Source of the DNA: Oscillospiraceae bacterium
GTDB lineage: Bacteria > Bacillota > Clostridia > Oscillospirales > UBA929
Assembly (NCBI GenBank): GCA_031282535.1
Contig: JAITDM010000249.1
Span: forward strand, 1 to 10,543
Length of the DNA stretch: 10,543 nt
Direction: 5' to 3'
In this document: in pieces, positions 1 to 7,284 of the stretch
How the letters are laid out: every line of letters starts with the position of its first letter
Numbering within the stretch: the first letter of the stretch is position 1
Program-made: the position numbers and the translations under genes
The notes under the pieces: model-generated
What the model was told of the DNA's origin: nothing
The model's database searches: none
The model's input: only the letters and a program-made list of their open reading frames with translations

Positions 1-89
1 CAGATTCTTCAGCAGGGTTTGAAAGAATATTTGCACGTGACAGAATGACGACAGTCTTTAGTGGGCGGTGAGTGGTTGTGAGAAGCAAA

Positions 90-482
90 ATGTCGATCGC
101 GCTGTACATTGTTGGTGTCGTATGCATCACAATGGGATGCATAGTGGTCATGACGGTCGATGTGGGTCCGGTTACCGATGATATGCGGCCAGCGAATGTG
201 ATCCTCTGGTTTTCGTTTGGTATTTTCTTGCTTGGGTTGGGCAGTCTGGTCGGGAACGTCCATAGGCTCGCTATGGATATGAAAAACTTGGTTTTTCTGA
301 CGGCGGCTGAGGCTGCAAAGTGTGGATGTGCGTTTAAAAAATGTGTGTATTGCGGGACTTTTTACCCGTTAAGCGCCGCAAGATGTGAGAATTGTGAGGG
401 GGACCCGAATTTTGAAATCGCACCGGACCCTCCGAAAGACGGAGACGAAGCGGCCGAAGAGAAAATCCTCCCGGACCGTTGA
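90..482 (+). CDS. Small two-helix membrane protein with C-terminal zinc ribbon
   Basis: A 130-residue protein I cannot assign to a named family. Two hydrophobic segments (about residues 3-23 and 37-58) are followed by a soluble tail with two CxxC pairs (C85/C88 and C99/C102) ten residues apart, the spacing of a zinc ribbon or rubredoxin-like knuckle. Cys78 and Cys80 lie just before it. The end is acidic and Pro-rich. With both helices near the N-terminus, the zinc ribbon probably sits on the cytoplasmic face; this is inferred. ATG at 90 is chosen as start, with only a weak GAG seven bases upstream. GTG at 72 is in frame and would add VVRSK, a positive N-terminus that suits an inside-facing start, so it remains possible. 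Base composition is less GC-rich than in later genes. The last codons form the left arm of the terminator. Existence is fairly sure, function unknown. Confidence 0.62.
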   Translation: MSIALYIVGVVCITMGCIVVMTVDVGPVTDDMRPANVILWFSFGIFLLGLGSLVGNVHRLAMDMKNLVFLTAAEAAKCGCAFKKCVYCGTFYPLSAARCENCEGDPNFEIAPDPPKDGDEAAEEKILPDR

Positions 483-502
483 TGGCGGTCCGGGAGGATT
501 TT
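462..502. terminator. Bidirectional hairpin terminator between convergent genes
   Basis: A perfect 17-bp stem (462-478 with 486-502) encloses a 7-base loop. The stem starts with AAAA and ends with TTTT, so it can end transcription of the 90-482 gene on the plus strand and of putP (stop at 525) on the minus strand. The left arm lies inside the coding sequence of the upstream gene, and that gene's TGA is in the loop. Confidence 0.9.
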
Positions 503-524
503 GAGATGTTTGCTTGGTGCACAT

Positions 525-2096
525 TTAGCAGACAAACGTTTTGGCGGCCTCGAATTCTTTTTGGATCTCGCGGCTCGGCGGAGGGGTCAGCAGCGATACG
601 ATGACGATGGCCGCACAGGAGAGCAGGAAAGCGGGCAGCAGCTCGTAGATGCCGAACGCGCCGCCCAGCGGTTTGATGAGTAAGTTCCAGATGAACACCA
701 TGGCCCCGCCCGTGACCACCCCGGCCACCGCGCCGGCGTGGGTGCAGCGCTTCCAGAACAGAGAGAACAAAACGAGCGGCCCGAAGCTGGCGCCGAAACC
801 CGCCCAGGCGAAACTGACGACAGTGAAAATGACGCTGTTCTCATCCAGCGCGACGAGTATGCCCGCCACGGCCACGGCCAGCAGCGTGATGCGGCTGACA
901 AGCATCACCTGTTTGTCGGTCGCGTTCTTTTTGAGCACACCTTGGAAGAGATCCTTCGCCACGGCGCTGGAGGCGATCAGCAGGTAGGAGTCGGAGGAAC
1001 TCATGATCGCCGCGAGAATGCCGGCGATCATGATGCCGGCCAGCAGCGGGTGGAACAGCGTGCGGGAAATGATGATGAAGATGTTCTCCGCGGCCGCGTA
1101 GGTGGACAGATCCGCCGACGCGGGGAAGAGCGCCCGGCCGGTGAGGCCGATGAACAGTGCGGCGGCCAGCGAGATGGCGCACCAGACCGTGGCGATCCGG
1201 CGGGAACGCGTCAGTTCGTGGGACCGGCGGATCGCGAAGAACCGAAGCAGCACCTGCGGCATGCCGAAGTAGCCGAGTCCCCACGACAGCGTGGAGAGAA
1301 TCGTGAGCAGACCGTAGGGGGCCGCCGACCCGAACAGCGGCACGCCGTTTGAAACTTCCTGCACGCCGTTGACGTTTGTCACAGGGGTCGCGAGGCCAAA
1401 GAAATCCACAAACCCCGGGATGTTTTTGATGTTGTCGGACACGGCGTTCAGGCCGCCCGCCGCGATGACCGCCGCGCCCAGTACGGCCACCAGCGCGATG
1501 ATCATGATGATACCCTGGAGAAAGTCGGACAGACTCTCGGCCAAAAAGCCGCCCAAAAAGGTGTAAAGAATCACGAAGAACGCGCCGATGAGCATCATCG
1601 GGATGTATGGCATCTGGAAAAGCTGGGCAAAGAGCTTCCCGCCCGCGACAAAACAGCTCCCCGAGTATACGGCAAAGAAGAAGAGGATCATCAGCGAGGC
1701 GATGGTGAGGAGCGGTTTGTTGCTGCGCTCTTTAAAACGGTTGGAGAAGAACTCGGGGATTGTGATGGAGTTGCCCGCCAGGGTGGAGTAGCGGCGCAGG
1801 GGCTTGGCCACGATCAGCCAGTTGAGGTATGTGCCCACGAGCAGGCCAATGGCGGTCCACGCGGCGTCCGCGAAACCGCACCAGTAGGCGAGACCCGGCA
1901 CGCCCATCAGCAGCCAGCCGCTCATGTCGCTGGCTTCCGCGCTCATGGCGGCCACCCACGGCCCCAGGGAACGGCCCCCGATGAAGTAGTTTTCGCTGTT
2001 TTCGTTGGCCTTGCGCGCGCACACAAAGCCGATGACGACGATGACGATCATGTAGGAGGCCACGGCGATCAGTACCTGTATGGTGTTTGCATCCAT
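525..2096 (-). CDS. putP: Sodium/proline symporter PutP (SSS family)
   Basis: A 523-residue integral membrane transporter of the sodium:solute symporter family, expected to import proline with Na+. E. coli PutP is 502 residues. The protein is hydrophobic throughout, consistent with about 13 helices. It carries the PutP-type signature ASDMSGWLLMGVPG near residues 55-68; Asp57 and Ser59 align with E. coli Asp55 and Ser57 of the sodium site (family knowledge). Later family segments include the Ser-rich SSSDSYLL stretch and the FWKRCTHAGAVAG motif near the C-terminus. ATG at 2096 is chosen because AGGAG lies about eleven bases upstream. GTG at 2102 is an alternative better spaced from that site. 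The frame stays open to 2237, but that extension does not resemble PutP. Monocistronic, with its own promoter and a terminator shared with the convergent gene. Proline is the best guess; another solute is possible. Confidence 0.93.
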   Translation of the reverse strand: MDANTIQVLIAVASYMIVIVVIGFVCARKANENSENYFIGGRSLGPWVAAMSAEASDMSGWLLMGVPGLAYWCGFADAAWTAIGLLVGTYLNWLIVAKPLRRYSTLAGNSITIPEFFSNRFKERSNKPLLTIASLMILFFFAVYSGSCFVAGGKLFAQLFQMPYIPMMLIGAFFVILYTFLGGFLAESLSDFLQGIIMIIALVAVLGAAVIAAGGLNAVSDNIKNIPGFVDFFGLATPVTNVNGVQEVSNGVPLFGSAAPYGLLTILSTLSWGLGYFGMPQVLLRFFAIRRSHELTRSRRIATVWCAISLAAALFIGLTGRALFPASADLSTYAAAENIFIIISRTLFHPLLAGIMIAGILAAIMSSSDSYLLIASSAVAKDLFQGVLKKNATDKQVMLVSRITLLAVAVAGILVALDENSVIFTVVSFAWAGFGASFGPLVLFSLFWKRCTHAGAVAGVVTGGAMVFIWNLLIKPLGGAFGIYELLPAFLLSCAAIVIVSLLTPPPSREIQKEFEAAKTFVC

Positions 2097-2239
2097 ACTC
2101 ACGACACACTCCTTGACTTGGGCGCCTCTGACAGCTTCTGCCGGATGCAGCGTCGGGCACGGAGCTGCGGAACGCCCATTTGTATTGAGGTACGCTGGGG
2201 CGCTTCGGATGGAGACCGCTTTTTGCCGTACACCCAAAA

Positions 2240-2268
2240 ACTATACCACAAAAAACATCGGATGACCA
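2240..2268 (-). promoter_or_regulatory. Candidate promoter of putP
   Basis: On the minus strand TATAGT (2240-2245), with an upstream TGG that makes it an extended -10, lies 17 bases from TGGTCA (2263-2268) as a weak -35. Transcription would start near 2233, giving a leader of about 135 bases before the start codon. I recognise no riboswitch in that leader. Confidence 0.5.
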
Positions 2269-2281
2269 GAGTGTAATTCAG

Positions 2282-2366
2282 AAAATTTGACAAAGTCGGA
2301 AATTTTTTTCGTCTACACAAAATCTACACATTGCCCTGATACAATTCAGGTGTCAAATCAGGTGTC
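2282..2366 (+). promoter_or_regulatory. Control region of the metal locus: promoter elements with paired direct repeats
   Basis: An extended -10, TGATACAAT (2337-2345), is the best promoter element. A consensus TTGACA lies further upstream at 2287-2292, but no good -10 sits 17 bases from it. Two direct-repeat pairs flank the -10. TCTACACA occurs at 2312-2319 and 2323-2330 (11-base offset, one helical turn, in the -35 region). TCAGGTGTC occurs at 2346-2354 and 2358-2366 (12-base offset, across the likely start site). An AAAATTT/AAATTTT inverted repeat (2282-2288, 2300-2306) surrounds the TTGACA. These look like binding sites, but the regulator is not in the window and the arrangement is not a copper box I know. 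With the putP promoter this accounts for the gene-free stretch 2097-2419. Confidence 0.5.
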
Positions 2367-2419
2367 GAAGGGGCTTTGTACGGGCTCCAAACGGCTGGGA
2401 CGAACGGGAGGGATGAACC

Positions 2420-3823
2420 GTGGGCGCCGGACTGAAGACGAAGACGCTGCGCATCGGCGGCATGACCTGTGCGCACTGCCAGAGCAGAATCGAAAAAGCG
2501 CTGCGCAACACCGCCGGTGTCCGCAGTGTGCGGGTGAGCTACAGCGCGGGCACGGCCTTTGTGACGTACGATGCGGACATCATCGCGCTGCGCGACATCG
2601 CCGGGATCATCACCAAGCTGGACTACCGGGTGCTCGACGGAACCGAGAAGGGGGCGGGCGCGGCGCGGGCCGCGGGCATTCTCCTGATCGTACTTGCGCT
2701 GTATATGATTCTGCGGCAGCTGGGTCTCGTCGGGTGGCTGGGCGCGTTCCCCACCGCGCAGGCGGGCATGGGGTATGGCATGCTCTTTGTCATCGGACTC
2801 ATGACCTCGGTGCACTGTCTGGCGATGTGCGGCGGGCTCAACCTCTCGCAGTGCCTCCCGCAGGCGCCGGACACGCCGGATACCGCGGCGGGCGGCGGGC
2901 GGCGGGTCGTGCTGCGGCCGAGCCTGCTGTACAACCTCGGCCGCGTGCTCTCCTATACGCTGGTCGGCGCCGGCGTCGGCGCGCTGGGGGCGGTGATCAG
3001 CCTCTCGGGCGCGGCCAAAGGGGCCGTGCAGCTCCTCGCGGGGGTGTTTATGATCCTCATGGGTCTGACCATGCTGGGGATTTTCCCCGGGCTGCGCCGG
3101 CTGGTGCCGCGGATGCCGCGCCTCTTTACCCGGCGGATCGGCAGCGCCGGCGGCGGCCGCAAGCTCGGTCCGCTGTATGTGGGGCTGCTGAACGGCCTCA
3201 TGCCGTGCGGCCCGCTGCAGGCCATGCAGCTCTACGCGCTCTCCACCGGCGGACCGGTCCGGGGCGCGCTCGCCATGCTGGTGTTTTCGCTGGGGACCGT
3301 GCCGCTGATGTTCGGCCTCGGCGCGCTCAGCTCGGTGCTGAGCCGGACCTTTACCAAAAAGGCCATGACCGTCGGCGCGGCGCTGGTCGTGATGCTCGGT
3401 CTCTCGATGTTCACAAACGGCTGGACGCTCTCCGGGCTCTCCCTCTGGAGCGGCCCTGTTTCGTCTCCGGCGGCGGAGGCGCCGGAACCCACGCCGCCGG
3501 CGGCGGAAACACGCCCGGAGGGGACCGCGGCGGACGCGCCGGCGGAGACGGCCGAGGTGCAGCGGGTGAACACCACACTGAAGCCGGGGCGCTACACCCC
3601 CATCACGGTCCGGGTGGGCGTGCCGGTGGAATGGACCGTGGACGCGCCGGAGGGCAGCCTCAACGGCTGTAACAATCGCATGTATATTCCAGAATATGGA
3701 ATTGAAGTCCCCTTCCAGCCAGGGGCCAATTTGATCGAATTCACGCCGACCCGGACGGGCACGTTCCCCTACTCCTGCTGGATGGGGATGATCCGCAGCA
3801 CGATCACCGTCGTGGACGAATAG
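2420..3823 (+). CDS. HMA - TauE/SafE-like membrane - cupredoxin fusion protein
   Basis: A 467-residue three-part protein probably handling copper at the membrane. Residues 5-72 are a heavy-metal-associated (HMA) domain with GMTCAHC (Cys17, Cys20). A long hydrophobic core follows (about 83-335, seven or so helices). It belongs to the TauE/SafE, UreH/DsbD_2-like group and carries the family motifs SVHCLAMCGG (His132, Cys133, Cys137) and NGLMPCGP (Pro262-Cys263-Gly264). After an Ala/Pro/Glu linker (345-380) comes a cupredoxin-like domain (about 385-467) with candidate ligands Cys417, Cys453, Met455 and Met457 in the GCNNR and YSCWMGM motifs. The HMA should be cytosolic and the cupredoxin outside, suggesting thiol-to-thiol metal transfer across the membrane; that is inference. 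GTG at 2420 has GGGAGGG seven bases upstream. It is first in the metal locus, 64 bases before the DUF2318 gene. Domain calls are firm; transport direction is unknown. Confidence 0.88.
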   Translation: MGAGLKTKTLRIGGMTCAHCQSRIEKALRNTAGVRSVRVSYSAGTAFVTYDADIIALRDIAGIITKLDYRVLDGTEKGAGAARAAGILLIVLALYMILRQLGLVGWLGAFPTAQAGMGYGMLFVIGLMTSVHCLAMCGGLNLSQCLPQAPDTPDTAAGGGRRVVLRPSLLYNLGRVLSYTLVGAGVGALGAVISLSGAAKGAVQLLAGVFMILMGLTMLGIFPGLRRLVPRMPRLFTRRIGSAGGGRKLGPLYVGLLNGLMPCGPLQAMQLYALSTGGPVRGALAMLVFSLGTVPLMFGLGALSSVLSRTFTKKAMTVGAALVVMLGLSMFTNGWTLSGLSLWSGPVSSPAAEAPEPTPPAAETRPEGTAADAPAETAEVQRVNTTLKPGRYTPITVRVGVPVEWTVDAPEGSLNGCNNRMYIPEYGIEVPFQPGANLIEFTPTRTGTFPYSCWMGMIRSTITVVDE

Positions 3824-3843
3824 ATCCAAAGGATCCGGAGGGC

Positions 3844-3868
3844 CCGGGGGCGGCGCCCCCGGTTTTAT
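3844..3868 (+). terminator. Intrinsic terminator or attenuator inside the metal locus
   Basis: CCGGGGGC (3844-3851) pairs with GCCCCCGG (3855-3862) around a 3-base loop and is followed by TTTTAT. It lies in the 64 bases between the fusion gene and the DUF2318 gene, which have the same orientation. It would therefore end or reduce transcription entering the downstream genes. Confidence 0.75.
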
Positions 3869-3887
3869 CGGAAGTGAGGCATGAGAG

Positions 3888-4754
3888 ATGCGTGTTTTGC
3901 TCAGTCACTGGCACTGCGTGGTGCCTGTCGTTCTGCTCGCCGCCGGGTACTTTTTGGCGGGGACGTCAAAGCGCCGCCGCCGGACAACAGACGGGACGAC
4001 GGCGGAAAACGCCGTGAAACGGAGCCCCTCCAAAAGCCCGCGCGGGCCGTGGAGTGTGCTGCCGTTGGTGCCGCTGGCGCTGCTGGTCACGGTGGCCGGG
4101 TGCGGACGCGTCGACGCGCCGGCGGATGCGCCGGCGACCCCGGGCGTGTCCGGCACGGCGCCGGCGGAACCCCCGCAGACCCAGGCGCCGGAGACGGATG
4201 GAGACGGGCCGGCGCCGTCCGGCGCGGACCCGGCGGACCCGAGTGATCCGCTCGCTCCGTCGCGCCCGGCGGACACGCCCGCGCCGCCGGAAGAGGGGGA
4301 CGGCGTGCCGGACAGTTCCGCCCCGGCGGACGAACCCGCCGCGCCGGATGCCCCGTCGGCGGACCCCGGAACGGCGGGAAACGGGGGCGATCTGGTCATT
4401 CCCATCGCCGGGATCACCGAACAGGCGTCTTTTTATCCGGTGGAGGTGAACGGCACCCAGTTGGAGGTCATCGCGGTGAAGGCGCCGGACGGCACGCTCC
4501 GCACGGCGTTCAACACCTGCCAGATCTGCTACGACTCCGGGCAGGGGTATTACAAGCAGGAGGGGAACGCCCTCGTCTGCCAGAACTGCGGCAGCCTCTT
4601 CACAATGGACCGGATCGAGAAGGCGCAGGGCGGCTGCAACCCGGTGCCGATTTACGCCGACTACAAGACGGTGGACGAGGAGAACATCACGATCTCGGGG
4701 GCGTTTCTCGAGGAGGCGACGGTCATCTTCCAAAATTGGAAAACATCCTATTGA
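3888..4754 (+). CDS. DUF2318 (FtrD-like) exported Cys-rich protein
   Basis: A 288-residue exported or membrane-anchored protein with a C-terminal DUF2318 domain (about 165-288), described in databases as FtrD-like and iron-sulfur containing. The key cysteines are visible: Cys211 and Cys214 (NTCQICYDSG), Cys231 and Cys234 (CQNCG) and Cys250 (GGCNPVPI). They could bind a cluster, a metal ion or act as a redox relay. The N-terminus has two hydrophobic stretches (about 11-25 and 55-71), the second ending in VAGC at Cys72, which resembles a lipobox, with a basic stretch between. Residues 74-165 are a Pro/Ala/Asp-rich linker, likely a spacer reaching from the membrane. ATG at 3888 has GAGG eight bases upstream. 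It lies between the cupredoxin fusion and copA, pointing to a role in metal or electron handling outside the membrane. FtrD relatives belong to iron uptake systems, so iron is an alternative substrate. Confidence 0.85.
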   Translation: MRVLLSHWHCVVPVVLLAAGYFLAGTSKRRRRTTDGTTAENAVKRSPSKSPRGPWSVLPLVPLALLVTVAGCGRVDAPADAPATPGVSGTAPAEPPQTQAPETDGDGPAPSGADPADPSDPLAPSRPADTPAPPEEGDGVPDSSAPADEPAAPDAPSADPGTAGNGGDLVIPIAGITEQASFYPVEVNGTQLEVIAVKAPDGTLRTAFNTCQICYDSGQGYYKQEGNALVCQNCGSLFTMDRIEKAQGGCNPVPIYADYKTVDEENITISGAFLEEATVIFQNWKTSY

Positions 4755-4806
4755 ATGAGATCGTCCCGCTCAAGACGGCCGAAAGGGGAAGAAGAGGAGG
4801 TTTTGT

Positions 4807-7284
4807 ATGGACAACCAGATACTCAGCATCGGCGGCATGACCTGCGCGGCCTGCGCGGGGCGGATCGAACGGGTGGTGGGCAAGCTCCCGGGCGTGCGCC
4901 GCGCCGCCGTGAATCTGGCCAGCGAGAAGTTGTTTGTGGAATACGACGGGGCCAGCGTGCCGCTCTCCGCCATTAAAGAGGCGGTGGTGAAGATCGGCTA
5001 CGAGGTGTTGGAGAAACCGCCGGGCGGCGCCGTCGCCATCCCCGTGGGGGGCATGACCTGCGCGGCCTGCGCGGGGCGGATCGAGAAGACGCTGCGGCGG
5101 CTGGACGGCGTGATCGAGGCCTCCGTCAACCTCGCGGCGGAGAAGGCGTTCGTGACATATGACCCGAAGCGCATCCGCGTGTCCGCGCTTCGGGCGGCCA
5201 TCGAGAAGCTCGGCTACCAGGCGTTGGAGGCCGACCGGACCGACGCGGCGGAGGAGGACCGCCGCCGCAAACAGCGGGAGATCCGCGCGCTCTGGATCCG
5301 CTTTGCCGTCGCCGCCGTGTTCTCCCTGCCGCTCCTCTACATCGCGATGGCGCCGATGATCACCTGGGTCCGGCTGCCCTTCCCGGCGTCGCTCGCGCCA
5401 ATGCAGTTTCCGCTCGTGTATGCGGTGGCCGAGCTCATCCTGGTCGTGCCGGTCATCGTCGTCGGGTACCGGTTTTACACGGTCGGCTTCAAGGCGCTCT
5501 GGCAGCGCAGCCCCAACATGGACTCCCTGATCGCCGTCGGCACCTCGGCGGCCTTCCTCTACAGCGTTTACAACATGTGGCGGATCACACAGGGCGACTT
5601 CCATGCGGTCGACGCGCTCTACTTTGAGACGGCGGGCGTCATCATCACGCTGATTTTGCTTGGAAAATCCCTGGAGGCCGTCTCCAAAGGGCGGACCTCG
5701 GAGGCGATCAAAAAGCTGATGGGCCTCGCGCCGAAGACGGCCGTCGTCTTTCGGGACGGCGCGGAGACGGAGATCCCCATCGACGAAGTCGAGATCGGCG
5801 ACGTCCTGCTCGTGCGGCCCGGCGCGAAAATCCCGGTGGACGGCACGGTGCGCGAAGGGCACACGGCCGTGGACGAGTCCATGCTGACGGGCGAGAGCAT
5901 GCCGGTCGACAAACAGGCCGGGGACGAGGTCTACGCCGCGACGCTCAACACAAACGGCGTGGTCCAGGTGACGGCGACGCGGGTCGGCGGCGACACGGCG
6001 CTCGCGCGGATCATCAAACTGGTGGAGGATGCGCAGGGGTCGAAGGCCCCTATCGCGCAGCTCGCCGACATCGTGTCCGGCTACTTTGTGCCGATCGTGT
6101 GCGCCATCGCGCTCCTGTCCGGCGTCGCGTGGTACATCGGAAGGGGCGACGTGTCCTTTGCGCTGACGATCTTCATCTCCGTTCTGGTCATCGCATGCCC
6201 CTGCGCCCTGGGGCTGGCGACGCCGACCGCCATCATGGTCGGCACCGGCAAGGGCGCCGAAAACGGCATCCTCATCAAGGGCGGCGAGGCGCTGGAAACC
6301 GCCCACAAGGTGAACACCATCGTGTTCGACAAGACGGGCACCGTCACCGAGGGCAAGCCGACCGTGACGGACATCCTGCCCGTGGGCGCGCTGTCGAAGG
6401 AGGAGCTCTGGCGGCTCACGGCGTCGGCGGAGCAGGGCTCCGAACACCCGCTGGGCCAGGCGATCGTGCACGGCGCACGGGCGGAGGGGCTGGCGCTCTC
6501 TCTCGCGGAGCGGTTTACGGCGCTGACCGGGCGCGGCGTCGAGGCCGTGGTCGACGGCGCGGCGGTCCTTGTCGGCAACGCCGCGCTGATGGAGGAGCGG
6601 GGCGTCGCGCTGACCCTGGCCGGGTCGGACCGCCTGGCCGAAGAGGGCAAGACGCCGATGTATGTGGCGCGCGACGGGCAGCTCGCCGGCGTCGTCGCCG
6701 TGGCCGACGTGGTCAAACCGTCGAGCCGCGCGGCCATCGAGAGTCTGCACCGCATGGGCATCGAGGGGGCCATGATCACGGGTGACAACCGCAGGACCGC
6801 CGCGGCCATCGCGCGGCAGGTCGGCATCGACCGGGTGCTCTCGGAGGTGCTGCCCCAGGACAAGTCCTCCGAGATCCAAAAACTCCAGCGGGAGGGGAAG
6901 CGGGTCGCCATGGTGGGCGACGGCATCAACGACGCGCCGGCGCTGGTGCAGGCGGACATCGGCATCGCCATCGGCTCCGGTACGGACGTGGCGATGGAGT
7001 CGGCCGACATTGTGCTCATGCGCTCGGACCTCATGGACGTGCCGACCGCGATCCGCCTGAGCCGCCGTACCATCCGCAACATCAAGCAGAATCTGTTTTG
7101 GGCCTTCGGGTACAACACGATCGGCATCCCCGTGGCGGCCGGGGTTCTCTACCTGCTGGGCGGGCCGCTGCTGAGCCCCATCTTCGCCGCCGCCGCCATG
7201 AGTCTCTCCTCGGTGTCTGTGCTGACAAACGCCCTGCGGCTCAAACGGTTTCGGGCGGACCGGGAGGAGGTGAGCGCGGCATGA
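4807..7284 (+). CDS. copA: Copper-exporting P1B-type ATPase CopA
   Basis: An 825-residue ATP-driven pump expected to export Cu(I) from the cytoplasm. Two N-terminal HMA domains carry GMTCAAC (Cys13/Cys16 and Cys85/Cys88). The core has the expected order: membrane segments from about residue 161, actuator TGES (361-364), the transmembrane metal site CPC (464-466), the phosphorylation motif DKTGT with Asp508, the P1B nucleotide-binding SEHPLG (His547-Pro548) and GDGIND (704-709). The last membrane pair holds YN (near 763) and the MSLSS motif, which together with CPC define the Cu(I)/Ag(I) subgroup P1B-1. ATG at 4807 has a perfect AGGAGG six bases upstream. It follows the DUF2318 gene by 52 bases and overlaps the next gene by four (ATGA). 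The coding DNA of the two HMA motifs includes an identical 35-base stretch. Length is usual for a two-HMA CopA. Assignment is very secure. Confidence 0.97.
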   Translation: MDNQILSIGGMTCAACAGRIERVVGKLPGVRRAAVNLASEKLFVEYDGASVPLSAIKEAVVKIGYEVLEKPPGGAVAIPVGGMTCAACAGRIEKTLRRLDGVIEASVNLAAEKAFVTYDPKRIRVSALRAAIEKLGYQALEADRTDAAEEDRRRKQREIRALWIRFAVAAVFSLPLLYIAMAPMITWVRLPFPASLAPMQFPLVYAVAELILVVPVIVVGYRFYTVGFKALWQRSPNMDSLIAVGTSAAFLYSVYNMWRITQGDFHAVDALYFETAGVIITLILLGKSLEAVSKGRTSEAIKKLMGLAPKTAVVFRDGAETEIPIDEVEIGDVLLVRPGAKIPVDGTVREGHTAVDESMLTGESMPVDKQAGDEVYAATLNTNGVVQVTATRVGGDTALARIIKLVEDAQGSKAPIAQLADIVSGYFVPIVCAIALLSGVAWYIGRGDVSFALTIFISVLVIACPCALGLATPTAIMVGTGKGAENGILIKGGEALETAHKVNTIVFDKTGTVTEGKPTVTDILPVGALSKEELWRLTASAEQGSEHPLGQAIVHGARAEGLALSLAERFTALTGRGVEAVVDGAAVLVGNAALMEERGVALTLAGSDRLAEEGKTPMYVARDGQLAGVVAVADVVKPSSRAAIESLHRMGIEGAMITGDNRRTAAAIARQVGIDRVLSEVLPQDKSSEIQKLQREGKRVAMVGDGINDAPALVQADIGIAIGSGTDVAMESADIVLMRSDLMDVPTAIRLSRRTIRNIKQNLFWAFGYNTIGIPVAAGVLYLLGGPLLSPIFAAAAMSLSSVSVLTNALRLKRFRADREEVSAA
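4834..4868 (+). repeat. 35-bp perfect direct repeat in copA, copy 1
   Basis: These 35 bases, coding the first GMTCAACAGRI motif, are identical to 5050-5084. The two copies are 216 bases (72 codons) apart, in the same frame. Confidence 0.95.
5050..5084 (+). repeat. 35-bp perfect direct repeat in copA, copy 2
   Basis: Second copy of the 35-base repeat, coding the same metal-binding motif in the second HMA domain. Synonymous positions are identical as well, although the rest of the two domains has diverged. Confidence 0.95.

Noticed and set aside
1..48. Possible tail of an upstream gene (15 codons ending TGA at 46-48)
   Set aside because: Too short to identify; another frame is also open to 71, so coding cannot be supported.
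2097..2237. N-terminal extension of PutP to 2237
   Set aside because: The added residues do not look like a transporter N-terminus, and a good ribosome binding site supports the start at 2096 or 2102.
2324..3829. Long minus-strand frame (501 codons) and a plus-strand frame 2287-3672 (461 codons) overlapping the fusion gene
   Set aside because: Both are low-complexity Arg/Ala/Gly translations in the wrong frames of a well-supported gene.
4723..6879. Very long open frame on the minus strand opposite copA (718 codons)
   Set aside because: It is antisense to a certain CopA, is full of Arg, His, Asp and Gly without any domain, and arises from high GC at third positions.
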